Shown here piece by piece: positions 31,835 through 40,024 of a stretch of DNA of 56,907 bases (position 1 is its first letter; the number at the start of each line of letters is the position of its first letter). The DNA is from PoT sp049331405 (GTDB taxonomy: Bacteria > Planctomycetota > Planctomycetia > Isosphaerales > Isosphaeraceae), in contig NZ_CP186277.1 in NCBI RefSeq assembly GCF_049331405.1, forward strand, positions 1-56,907, read 5' to 3'. Position numbers and translations under genes: made by a program. The notes beneath the pieces are model-generated. The model saw only the letters and a list, made by a program, of their open reading frames with translations, was not told the DNA's origin and made no database searches.

Positions 31835-33940
31835 GTGATTGAGCATCCCGAAACATTAGACCTCGAGCAAATGCCCCCGGAGCTTCCGGGGGCCAGCTTC
31901 GCCGATGCGCTGAACCGGGCCGGCCCATGGCTTCACCACCTCGTGCCCGTTCTCGCCCGGCTTACCCTCATCGGAGCTGGGATCGCCCTCGGTCTCTGGC
32001 TATACGGCCTGCCTCGGTACCTCCTCATCGTCGTCGTCTTTGGCTTGGCCTACCGGAACCGCAACCGCATCAATCTCGGCACTCTATGGGGTTCTGCCCG
32101 CTGGGCCACCGCCGCAGAATTGCACGAAGCGGGCATGCTCGAACGCACCGTCGGCATCGTCATCGGTCGCCTTCGGGATGACCGCGACAACCGAAAATGG
32201 GAGGCAATCAAGCGACTCGTAAGCCGCCCTTTAAGGGAAAGCGATGGAGTGGTGCGACACGCCATTAGCGTGTTCAGCAACCGATTGTTCGACATCTATT
32301 GCGGAGAAAACGGGCCGCTAATTTTTATCCCAAAGAACAAATACGTCCACATGCTCACCGTGGCCCCGACCGGGGCGGGAAAGAATATCGGCGTCGTTAT
32401 TCCGAATTTATTATTCTACATATACTCAATAGTATGCATCGACATAAAGGGCGAGAATTACAAGGCCACCGCCCGCCATCGTAAGTCCGTGTTGGGGCAG
32501 AATACCCTGGCCCTGAACCCGTTCCTTGTCGATGGCATTCCCACCGAGACCTTCAATCCGTTCGACCTTCTTAACCTGGGATTACCGACCTTTTTTGAAG
32601 GCTGCCGATCGCTAGCCGATTCTCTGGTCGTCCCAAAAGAAGGAAGTCGCGATCCCTATTGGGATAATCAGGCAAGAAATCTGCTGACGGTCATTATCGT
32701 GTTCGTCGCGGTCTTCGGCACCGAAGACGAGCGAAATATGAACACGATAAAGGCCCTCCTGTCCGACCGGGACCAGCTTTTCGGTGCCCTTCAATCGATG
32801 AAAGCCTCCGACGAATTCGGAGGGCTCCTTGGCGAACTGGCGGGGTCGATGCTCTCCGTCCATGAAAAGGAGTTCGCATCAATCCTGTCATCTGTTAATA
32901 ATCATACTTCGTTCATGAGTTCGCCCCTCATCAAGGCGAGCCTCTCAAGAACGTCCTTCAATATCCGCTCCGTCGTAAAAGACCCGACCTCGCTCTATCT
33001 AATCCTCCCGGCCGAGTATCTCCATTCGCATGCGAATCTCATGCGGCTATGGATAAATTCGTTGCTCTTGGCGGTCAAGCAATCCGGCCCCTCGGAAGAG
33101 CACGAGCTTCTGTTCATGCTCGACGAAGTCGCACAGTTGGGACAGATGGAACCGCTTGCTGAGGCCGTTACGCTATTACGCGGCTATGGCGTGAGAATGT
33201 GGTTCATCGTTCAATCCATCGCCCAATTGGAGGAATGCTTCCCCGGTCCTCAATCAAAGACCGTGCTCGCGAATTTCAGCACCCAAATCTATTTCGGCCT
33301 CAACGACATCGAATCGGCCCAGAAGCTCACGCAGCTTATCGGCCAGAGGACCGAGGCGGCCCCTTCGCTGAATCGAGGATGGTCAACCTCCTCGGGTGGC
33401 GGCGGCAATTCCCGATCCTCATCGTCCGGCAACTCAGGAGGGGTTACCTATTCCGGCCTTGGCCGAGACCTCATCAGGCCCGATGAAATCCTGCGGGAAA
33501 AGCCGGATACCATGTTCGTGATCCTGCAAAGCCGGTATCCCATCCTGGGCCGTCGCTTGAGCTACTTTTCCGACCCGGAATTTGCCCCCAGCGGCTCTGT
33601 GACCGAACTCCCTCCCATTTCCCGCACCGCGTTCCTCGTCGCCGCCCTGGGCGTGCTCGCGGCCCTCTATTGGGCCGAGGCCCACATCGACCTTCGTGCG
33701 CTCTTCAGCCGGACGCCGTCCTCCGCACTGTCCAACTATCCCTCACAGCCTCGCCCGACGCCCGAGGCTTCGTGGTCCACCGCTCCGTCGCCAGACCTTC
33801 CCCTCGCCGACATCGAGCTCCTTTGCCCCTGCGGAAATCGAGGCATCGTTCCCGCCTCACTCGCTGGCACCACCGTAACCTGCCAAGCCTGCAACGTGCT
33901 TCTTTCCGTCCCTCATCCCGAAGAGGAGAATGCCCGATGA
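31835..33940 (+). CDS. VirD4/TraG-type coupling protein with zinc-ribbon tail
   Basis: 701 residues. Two membrane segments lie at residues about 35-72, followed by the hexameric ATPase: P-loop APTGAGKN (177-184), followed by IGVVIPNLL, and Walker B LLFMLDE (425-431), then AQLGQMEPLAEAVTLLRGYG, typical of the family. It links the relaxosome to a secretion channel and pumps DNA. Unusual are a third hydrophobic segment at about 599-615 and a C-terminal Cys4 ribbon (C664, C666, C683, C686), joined by a Pro-rich linker. The P-loop ends in Asn where most ATPases have Thr or Ser; VirD4 relatives often have Gly there. The GTG start is set by AGGAGG eight bases upstream. Its stop overlaps the next start (ATGA). 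No channel genes are present, so it would need one from another element. Confidence 0.9.
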   Translation: MIEHPETLDLEQMPPELPGASFADALNRAGPWLHHLVPVLARLTLIGAGIALGLWLYGLPRYLLIVVVFGLAYRNRNRINLGTLWGSARWATAAELHEAGMLERTVGIVIGRLRDDRDNRKWEAIKRLVSRPLRESDGVVRHAISVFSNRLFDIYCGENGPLIFIPKNKYVHMLTVAPTGAGKNIGVVIPNLLFYIYSIVCIDIKGENYKATARHRKSVLGQNTLALNPFLVDGIPTETFNPFDLLNLGLPTFFEGCRSLADSLVVPKEGSRDPYWDNQARNLLTVIIVFVAVFGTEDERNMNTIKALLSDRDQLFGALQSMKASDEFGGLLGELAGSMLSVHEKEFASILSSVNNHTSFMSSPLIKASLSRTSFNIRSVVKDPTSLYLILPAEYLHSHANLMRLWINSLLLAVKQSGPSEEHELLFMLDEVAQLGQMEPLAEAVTLLRGYGVRMWFIVQSIAQLEECFPGPQSKTVLANFSTQIYFGLNDIESAQKLTQLIGQRTEAAPSLNRGWSTSSGGGGNSRSSSSGNSGGVTYSGLGRDLIRPDEILREKPDTMFVILQSRYPILGRRLSYFSDPEFAPSGSVTELPPISRTAFLVAALGVLAALYWAEAHIDLRALFSRTPSSALSNYPSQPRPTPEASWSTAPSPDLPLADIELLCPCGNRGIVPASLAGTTVTCQACNVLLSVPHPEEENAR

Positions 33941-34955
33941 ACCGTCCCTTCCGCGTGGTCTTGTTCGCCGCCCTCCTGTTCGTTCCGCTCGTGGATACCC
34001 ACGCCCAAGCCCCCGGCAAAGCCAAGGGCTTTGCCCCGGCCCGCACGCCCGCAAAGACGGTCGTGCCCACTATCGTCGTTCCTGCCCCGGCCAGGCCCAC
34101 CGAGGTCAAACGCATCGAGGTCGATGCCGAAAGCGAACCGGCCGAGGCGTATCGCACCTGCACGGCGGGGGTTGAGTCGATCGAAATCCTGTCCGATAAG
34201 ACGATGAAATGGACCTTCTTCATCATGAATCGGGAGAAAATCCCAAGGGCGTTCTGCTCGACATGAAGGGGACCTTCGTGTCGGACGCGAGCGGCGAAGC
34301 CTATTACCCGATCAAAGCCCAATATCCCCGCCTCATGAACGGGATCCCGTGGTTTGACATCCGGGCGGGGGTACGTTTCAAGTTCTGGCTGCTTTACCGG
34401 CAGCCAGCCCACGCGACCACCGACTTCACCGCCAACATCCTCCCCGAATACGATTTCAACCGTACCTTCAGGCCGTTCCCCGTCACCTTAACCGAGCCCA
34501 TCGGCCCCGAGGAAAAGCGAGAGGAGCCGGTTCCTCCTCCAGCCCCGCTCAGCCCGATCCACGAGGGATTGAAGCTGCCGCCTGCCATCGACCGATCCGG
34601 CGAGGCAAAGCCGAAGCCGGCACCAGTTGAGCCAGGCCCGACCTACGAGGGGGACGCCCAAATCAAGGGTACCCACGGCGTCGTGGGTATCGCGTTCGAG
34701 CAGCCCCTGGGCAAAGACCCGAACTTCAAGGCCCGGCTCTACAGCGGACGCTTCAAATCGCTGAAGGGGGACCTCTCCGGCCGGCAGGTCGAAGAAGATT
34801 CTCGAAGCGGCGTGGCCTATGTGCTCGTGTCCTCTCGGGGGATTACATTCAACCTCCGGCTCGACGGCACCATCTTGTGCGGCACCGACTCCTCCGGGAA
34901 TCGCTACATCCTCCGCCTCGTTGAAGCCTCTCCGAGAAAATTGACACGTCGTTAA
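33937..34955 (+). CDS. secreted Pro-rich protein, one apparent frameshift
   Basis: The ATG overlaps the coupling-protein stop, so the two are co-translated. Residues 1-24 (MNRPFRVVLFAALLFVPLVD...) are a signal peptide. As written, the frame stops at 34,266, while a second frame opens at 34,209 and runs to 34,955. Adding one A to the run at 34,237-34,240 joins them as NREKNPKGVLLDMKG into about 339 residues, and the degraded first copy has one extra base at this place. The whole has a first beta-rich domain (about 65-170), a Pro/Glu-rich linker and a second beta-rich domain (about 215-330). The family is not recognised. Its position suggests an envelope partner of the coupling protein. Confidence 0.65.
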
Positions 34956-34992
34956 CATACATCCACATCATCATGCCACGGCAGTTAAGGGC

Positions 34993-35022
34993 TTGACAAT
35001 GTCCAGTAAAATGCCGTACATT
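34993..35022 (+). promoter_or_regulatory. promoter of the tacA-tacT operon
   Basis: TTGACA (34993-34998) and TACATT (35017-35022) with an 18-base spacer, ending 22 bases before the tacA ATG; GAGAGG at 35,033-35,038 is the ribosome site. It is the clearest sigma70-type promoter in the window. Confidence 0.6.
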
Positions 35023-35044
35023 GGAGAAAATAGAGAGGTTAGCC

Positions 35045-35335
35045 ATGTCCCAAGAACCCCACCGCACCGCCCGTATCGAGGCACGGATTGCCCCCGACGC
35101 TCTCGCCGTCGTAAAGCGGGCCGCCGAACTCGAAGGCCGGAGCGTCAGCGACTTCGTCGTCTCCGCCGCACAGGAGGCGGCTCGAAAGACGATTGAGGAA
35201 GCCTCCGTCCTCCGCCTGACGGTCGAGGAGCAGCGACGGTTCGTTGATCTCCTGATCAACCCACCGCCGCCCAGCCCGGCTCTTGAGCGGGCGAAGGACG
35301 CCCATGCCCGCCTGATTCTCGGATTGCCTCAGTGA
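35045..35335 (+). CDS. tacA: TacA-type (DUF1778) antitoxin
   Basis: 96 residues. The N-terminal ribbon-helix-helix ARIEARIAPDALAVVKRAA and GRSVSDFVVSAAQEAA is the DUF1778 pattern, and the C-terminal region (VLRLTVEEQRRFVDLLINPP) is the toxin-wrapping segment seen in TacA proteins. It should bind the operator next to the promoter at 34,993 and neutralise the acetyltransferase encoded by the next gene, whose GTG start overlaps its stop. Confidence 0.85.
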   Translation: MSQEPHRTARIEARIAPDALAVVKRAAELEGRSVSDFVVSAAQEAARKTIEEASVLRLTVEEQRRFVDLLINPPPPSPALERAKDAHARLILGLPQ

Positions 35336-35832
35336 ACGGAGCGTTTGCCATCGAAGTCCTCGGCCCTGCCCACAGCAGGGCCGGGTTTTCGTGCGGCGTC
35401 GAGGCCCTCGACAGGTATTTCCAGAAGCAGGTAACCCAGGACGTCAGACGACGCGCCACAGCGTGCTACGTGGCCGTTGAGGCAGCCACGGCGAAGGTCG
35501 CGGGATACTACACGCTCGCCGCTGCCGGCGTTCCTCTGGCTGAGATGCCCGAAAGCTTGGTCAAGCGTCTGCCACGCTACCCATCTGTCCCCGTCGCCCG
35601 CCTAGGCCGTCTCGCGGTCGACCAAACTTACCGGGGCAATAAGTTAGGGGCGGCTCTCCTCTGGGACGCCGTAATGCGGGCCGTCCGCTCTGAAGTCGCC
35701 GTCTTAGCCCTGGTCGTCGACGCTAAGGACGACGCGGCCGAAGCCTTCTATAGGCACCACGGCTTCGCCGCCTTCGGAGCAGATCCTCGGCAGCTTGTTC
35801 TTCCACTCACAAACATTTCCGCAAGAGCGTGA
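35332..35832 (+). CDS. tacT: TacT-type GNAT acetyltransferase toxin
   Basis: 166 residues from a GTG overlapping the antitoxin stop by four bases. GNAT features: acetyl-CoA binding loop RLGRLAVDQTYRGNKLGAALL, the strand VLALVVDAKDDAAEAFYRHHGF containing the conserved Tyr, and the FSCGVEALDRYFQKQ N-terminus typical of TacT/AtaT relatives. These toxins acetylate the amino acid on charged tRNA and stop translation. Together with VapBC this gives the plasmid two addiction modules. Confidence 0.88.
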   Translation: MNGAFAIEVLGPAHSRAGFSCGVEALDRYFQKQVTQDVRRRATACYVAVEAATAKVAGYYTLAAAGVPLAEMPESLVKRLPRYPSVPVARLGRLAVDQTYRGNKLGAALLWDAVMRAVRSEVAVLALVVDAKDDAAEAFYRHHGFAAFGADPRQLVLPLTNISARA

Positions 35833-35900
35833 TTCATTCTCTTAAGCTTTAAGCTTGCCCTTCGGTCCCTACCCAATCCAGTCTCCAAGGCGCACACCTT

Positions 35901-36878
35901 TTAGGAGGGATAGGCCAACCGCAACACTTCCTCGAAACTGGTTTCCCCGTCCAGAAGTCCATTGAGTTTAAGGTCCAACTCTTCGGCAGTTGGAATCCCC
36001 ATAATTTTCAGCTCCCCTTCCAATCCGATTCGTTTGAAAGGCGTCACAATCGCCCCATTGAGTATTTTCAGAAAGTGCTCGCGAATCAGCGCCAAACTTC
36101 GTGCAAATTTTAAATGTCTGTAAAATTGATAAAACTCCGTTGTGCTTTTGTCCATGAGTGACCGAGCGTTCCACCCAAGTTTGGCTGTCACTCTTGCTAA
36201 TGCTAGCTCGCGCAGTTGGTGGTAGTCAGACAGAAGGCCATATCCAAATTCTTTATGAGCTGCGTCTCTGTCCTCAGTAACAAATGCGGGAGAAAGTGCA
36301 TTCCCAAGCTCGCCGACCGCCTCGATCAGTCCCAACGTCCCTGACTTTCCCCCAAGAGAATCAGGAAACGTAAAACGTACGATGTTGCTCACCTCGATAT
36401 CTATGCCTGAAACACGCAATCCACGACGGGCCGCTTCCCTATCCGGTATCACCTGAGTCAATACTTCCATGAACGTGTGTGATTCGCCTGGCGGCAAAAC
36501 GACGAGAACGAACTGCTTCGGCGAATCGTCTGAGTCATAGACGATTTCATAGATAGCTTCGCCTTGCAAGAGAACGAAGCGAAGTGCCTGCCTGAACAAA
36601 TCCTCGATGGTCGATTCCAGACTGTGCTCATGATGTTCAGTCATCAAAGCCATTCGCAATATTTCATCTAAATTTTGCGAGTCTGGTTCGATCGCTATCC
36701 GATATTCGGAAGGCGATCTGCTGGAACGTCCAAATGGCATAATCCGATTGCACATATCCTCTGACATCATGTGCCAATCACTGCTAATTTCACGCACTTG
36801 CTCTGACTGCATGGCAAAAAACGGTAAGCTCTTACGACGCTTTGCGATTTCCCTGTGCATCACCTCGCCACGTCTCAT
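35901..36878 (-). CDS. 325-residue unknown, partner of the membrane protein
   Basis: Not recognised. No signal peptide or membrane segment. A helical N-terminal half (residues 1-95) is followed by a possible alpha/beta core (LFRQALRFVLLQGEAIYEIVYD, QFVLVVLPPGE, LRVSGIDIEVSNIVRFTFPDSLGGKSG) and a helical C-terminal part (LGWNARSLMDKSTTEFYQFYRHLKFARSL). No catalytic motif is evident. Its ATG overlaps the stop of the 855-residue gene by four bases (ATGA), so both proteins are made together and probably work together. The GC content is lower than that of the backbone genes, which suggests acquisition as cargo. It converges on tacT with 68 bases between. Confidence 0.65.
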   Translation of the reverse strand: MRRGEVMHREIAKRRKSLPFFAMQSEQVREISSDWHMMSEDMCNRIMPFGRSSRSPSEYRIAIEPDSQNLDEILRMALMTEHHEHSLESTIEDLFRQALRFVLLQGEAIYEIVYDSDDSPKQFVLVVLPPGESHTFMEVLTQVIPDREAARRGLRVSGIDIEVSNIVRFTFPDSLGGKSGTLGLIEAVGELGNALSPAFVTEDRDAAHKEFGYGLLSDYHQLRELALARVTAKLGWNARSLMDKSTTEFYQFYRHLKFARSLALIREHFLKILNGAIVTPFKRIGLEGELKIMGIPTAEELDLKLNGLLDGETSFEEVLRLAYPS

Positions 36879-39442
36879 TCGAAGTCCTCCTCGTCATCGC
36901 CGTTCCCATCCGAGTCGACCTCGAACAGACGCCCCAAATTCCTTCGATCACCAAATGGGAAGGGGTGGGTAGCAGAGGGGTGCTTGGCAAGATAGGTAAG
37001 GACGAACAAATCGGCGCCGGGCCAGTTAATTCCCATCCCCAGCGTCGTGCATACGTGCCTCACCAATTTGCTTGAGTGAGGATGCCGTGAGGGAGGTCCA
37101 ACGCCTGGGCGGTAAAATCCGTCCTTTAGGGCTCCCTCTGCGTTGAGACGACCACCAAGGACCTGCTCCCAATGCATCCGTAACGTCTGACGGGGTGAAA
37201 TTTGGAATTGTCGCTTCCGAACTTCGACGATTTTGGCAAAGAAACTGATCACCTCTCCGGGATTAGGATACTTTGACAAATAAACATCCCATGTTTTGAC
37301 ACAGGAATCCCAAATTTTGCTGTTATTTTTGTACTCGGACATAAATTTTGCATACGACCCGATTTCGAGCAGGTCAATGAGAACATCTGCGCGAACGGCG
37401 AAAGCGGATTCCGCATTCCAACCTGCCACTTTGTCCTGCAACTTGTCATAGGCTCCAAGCCCGCTGACCAGAACGATGGGAAAAAGCTCATCGAAGAGAG
37501 CCTCGTCATCTTCGACTACGGCAAGAAATGCCTCTTCCAAAAGATAGCCATAAGATGTTCCGAAGAGGTCCGGCAATAACGAGTCGGCGGGCACGGAATC
37601 ATGCAAGGGCAATGCCTTCGCAAGTCGTTGGAAAATCGATTTGCGCGAATTCTGAATTGCCTTAAAGTATTCCTCGAAATTGAATTCCGGCCATTTGAGC
37701 CCGCTCACCTTCGCACGGTGGGTAATGTCTCCGACTCGCCGCTTGACCGGCCCGAGATGAACTGTGAGCTTGTCTACGTACTCGAGCCCACGCAACGCCA
37801 ACGCAGTAGCCGCACGGTAACGCTTAGATTCCATGAGCCAATCGACGTTTGTTAACACATATTCATCCAACGCCTTAACGATTGAGTTCACACAGGGCTC
37901 CAGCTTATTCATAATGCCAAGAAGAATAATCTCCTCAACATACCAATTTGGCGTAATCCGCCGCCCTTCGACATCAACTTCAAATGCGAGTCTTTTTTGA
38001 AGGTATTCAAGATTCTCCAGCGCACCATATGGTAACCCACTACGATAAGCAGAGCGGCTATTGGTCCAATCAATCTTGCCAACGGTTTCCGAAAATCGGG
38101 TCATGTCGAACGAGGATGCCCACCGGCCAATACCGAGAATAGCAGCGATGGAAATCGTACCCAGCATGTCTGCCAGGGCTATCTCCTGCATCTCGGCCGC
38201 GTCACGCTCTTCCTTCGTTGCTTTCGTCTTTTCCGATAGCTCAAAACTCCTCTCGACAGCGGCCTTTGCAATTCCTTGAATTGCATCGAGCTTCGAGGTA
38301 TCGAGCTGACTAGCAAGATGATTCACCACATTTACAATCTGACCAAGACAAACATGTACTGCTTGGATATCTCCTCTTTCTAGCAATGCGAGAATCCCTC
38401 GCTCGACTATGGGAATGATTTCACCTTCCAACCATCCCCTATCCTTTACGGCCTCGGGCTGCAAAATGGTATGCGTGTTCATGGCAAGCGAGACTTCGAA
38501 GTCTTTTGCCAGAAGCCAATCCTTGGGTCGGTAAATCGGGCGATACCAGTTACTGTCATAAGGGATTTCTTGTTTGTATTGAGTATAAATTTTCCACATT
38601 TCTAATGTTGACGTAATCACGCTTGAAAGCGGCCCGTTTCCCAGTCTCGCTTCCTTCTGGCAAATGTCGACAACCATCCTCAAAATGTGTATTGAACCGT
38701 AGGCACGGGCAGAGTAGCTCCTCTGAAAGTTCGCTTCATCCCATGCAAATCCTTGGATTGACGCACTCCTGACCGCTTGCAAAACGTCGCGAAAAATAAC
38801 GGCCCCGACTTTCGAGGGGTCGAACATGGTGATAGACTCGCGCACGATAATCAAGATTGCAAATATACTATAAATACATATAATCCAATCGAGCATGAAC
38901 ACCATTCGTCCCGTGGTACCGCCCAAAGCTCGATAGCCAAGGATGAGCACGGAAATTGCGGTGCATCCTGCCACGAGCCGTACGAAGAAATTTCCCAACC
39001 GTTCTCTGACAAGAAGCAGCCGAACTTCATGAGGTACGGTTGCGTAAATCGCCCCCGCTACAACGCTCACCGCCGTAAAATACACGGCCAGGAAGACCCC
39101 TTCGATTCCGGCGATGGTTTGCAAGGTTCCGTCGTATGAAGAAGGGGTAGGGATAGGGATCGCAGCTAACCAACCTTGCTTTATAACTACGCGTTCCAAA
39201 ATCTCAACACCCACAAAGCCCACCACCAAAATGGCGACCCAACCGATAATCTGGACGCCGATCGATCCTCCGATGGCGGCATAGTCCCGATCGGCTCGAA
39301 ATCTCTCCCGACGAAGGAATACAAACTTGGCGAACCGAAAGCTCAGCCGATCCTTAGCCGCTTTCACTCTCCAGAACCAGCGGCTCTGAGCAAGCGAGAT
39401 TTTCAAATTTGATGCAAATTTCATCATGTCATTTTCATGCAA
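36875..39442 (-). CDS. 855-residue four-pass membrane protein of unknown function
   Basis: Not recognised with certainty. After a basic N-terminus come four hydrophobic segments at about 58-82, 108-130, 151-169 and 180-201. The pattern GVFLAVYFTAVSVVAGAIYA, then a P-x-VR-LL motif, then LGNFFVRLV, recalls the membrane domain of DUF2254-type proteins, but only weakly. The remaining 650 residues are soluble, mostly helical and end in an acidic tail (DGNGDDEEDFE), with several repeats of helical-pair type but no P-loop, nuclease or protease motif. The first possible start is TTG at 39,442; ATG codons 6 and 7 are alternatives, and no strong ribosome site helps. It is the first gene of a two-gene operon, divergent from the recombinase module. 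Low GC marks it as cargo. A membrane-anchored sensor-effector pair is possible. Confidence 0.65.
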   Translation of the reverse strand: MHENDMMKFASNLKISLAQSRWFWRVKAAKDRLSFRFAKFVFLRRERFRADRDYAAIGGSIGVQIIGWVAILVVGFVGVEILERVVIKQGWLAAIPIPTPSSYDGTLQTIAGIEGVFLAVYFTAVSVVAGAIYATVPHEVRLLLVRERLGNFFVRLVAGCTAISVLILGYRALGGTTGRMVFMLDWIICIYSIFAILIIVRESITMFDPSKVGAVIFRDVLQAVRSASIQGFAWDEANFQRSYSARAYGSIHILRMVVDICQKEARLGNGPLSSVITSTLEMWKIYTQYKQEIPYDSNWYRPIYRPKDWLLAKDFEVSLAMNTHTILQPEAVKDRGWLEGEIIPIVERGILALLERGDIQAVHVCLGQIVNVVNHLASQLDTSKLDAIQGIAKAAVERSFELSEKTKATKEERDAAEMQEIALADMLGTISIAAILGIGRWASSFDMTRFSETVGKIDWTNSRSAYRSGLPYGALENLEYLQKRLAFEVDVEGRRITPNWYVEEIILLGIMNKLEPCVNSIVKALDEYVLTNVDWLMESKRYRAATALALRGLEYVDKLTVHLGPVKRRVGDITHRAKVSGLKWPEFNFEEYFKAIQNSRKSIFQRLAKALPLHDSVPADSLLPDLFGTSYGYLLEEAFLAVVEDDEALFDELFPIVLVSGLGAYDKLQDKVAGWNAESAFAVRADVLIDLLEIGSYAKFMSEYKNNSKIWDSCVKTWDVYLSKYPNPGEVISFFAKIVEVRKRQFQISPRQTLRMHWEQVLGGRLNAEGALKDGFYRPGVGPPSRHPHSSKLVRHVCTTLGMGINWPGADLFVLTYLAKHPSATHPFPFGDRRNLGRLFEVDSDGNGDDEEDFE

Positions 39443-39742
39443 ATAGTACTTTTACGCGTACGCCTTAACGGGTAGGAAACCTAGCTCTCGTGCCGTCCCT
39501 TCTGCCGTCGTCTCCAGCGACCACTCTTGCTTGTTAACCTCCTCGATGGACCTGGGTGTATATTCGATCCCTAAGTCCAACTATTACACGGTAGCTCAGG
39601 CAAAGCAAACGCCACCACGCCGAAGATAATGCAAGCACTCATGCATGCAATCAACTAGCTTGCTTGACAAGCCTTGCTTTCTATCCCATAAAGGGCGTTA
39701 TGGGATAGAAAAGCCCGACCAAATGCATGGAGGCAAGCAAAC
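39443..39742. promoter_or_regulatory. divergent region between cargo operon and recombinase module
   Basis: 300 bases that must contain promoters in both directions. At its right is the dif-like site. Left of that are GCAAGC/GCTTGC-type repeats (39,628-39,676) that could be accessory binding sites for resolution proteins. No gene is seen. Confidence 0.5.
39678..39711. other. Xer/dif-like recombination site
   Basis: A perfect inverted repeat, TTTCTATCCCATAA (39678-39691), 6-base centre AGGGCG, TTATGGGATAGAAA (39698-39711). The inner CATAA-6-TTATG arrangement is that of Xer core sites (dif, cer, psi). Both arms are identical, so a single recombinase could bind both. The tyrosine recombinase gene starts 314 bases to the right. 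The likely job is resolving plasmid dimers, or, less likely, capture of DNA at this site. Confidence 0.65.
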
Positions 39743-40021
39743 ATGAAACCCCTGACCTACACCTTCCACAAAAACGACCGCTTCTCCGGCGAGCTTCGCT
39801 ACCTCGATGGTCGCTACACACTCACCATCGACAGTGCCAACGACCTCACCCCCGAGGAATTGACCACTCTCGATACGGTCTGGCAAACGATGACGGGTCT
39901 CATGGATCGGAGGGGTCAGCTTACCGATGACGATTGGAAAGTGATCCGGCGAGAAGCCAAGGCCATGGATGAGCAGGAACGAAACATGGCTCGAATTCCC
40001 ATGCCGAACACGCGGAACTAA
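39743..40021 (+). CDS. 92-residue protein encoded before the recombinase
   Basis: Not recognised. A small acidic protein: two beta-strands (TYTFHKNDRFSGELRYLDGRYTLTIDS, shown in part) then helices (PEELTTLDTVWQTMTGLMDR, DDDWKVIRREAKAM). GGAGG lies 9 bases before the ATG. The stop is three bases before the recombinase start, so they are coupled. A directionality factor or accessory protein for the recombinase is plausible from position only. Confidence 0.6.
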   Translation: MKPLTYTFHKNDRFSGELRYLDGRYTLTIDSANDLTPEELTTLDTVWQTMTGLMDRRGQLTDDDWKVIRREAKAMDEQERNMARIPMPNTRN

Positions 40022-40024
40022 CTG

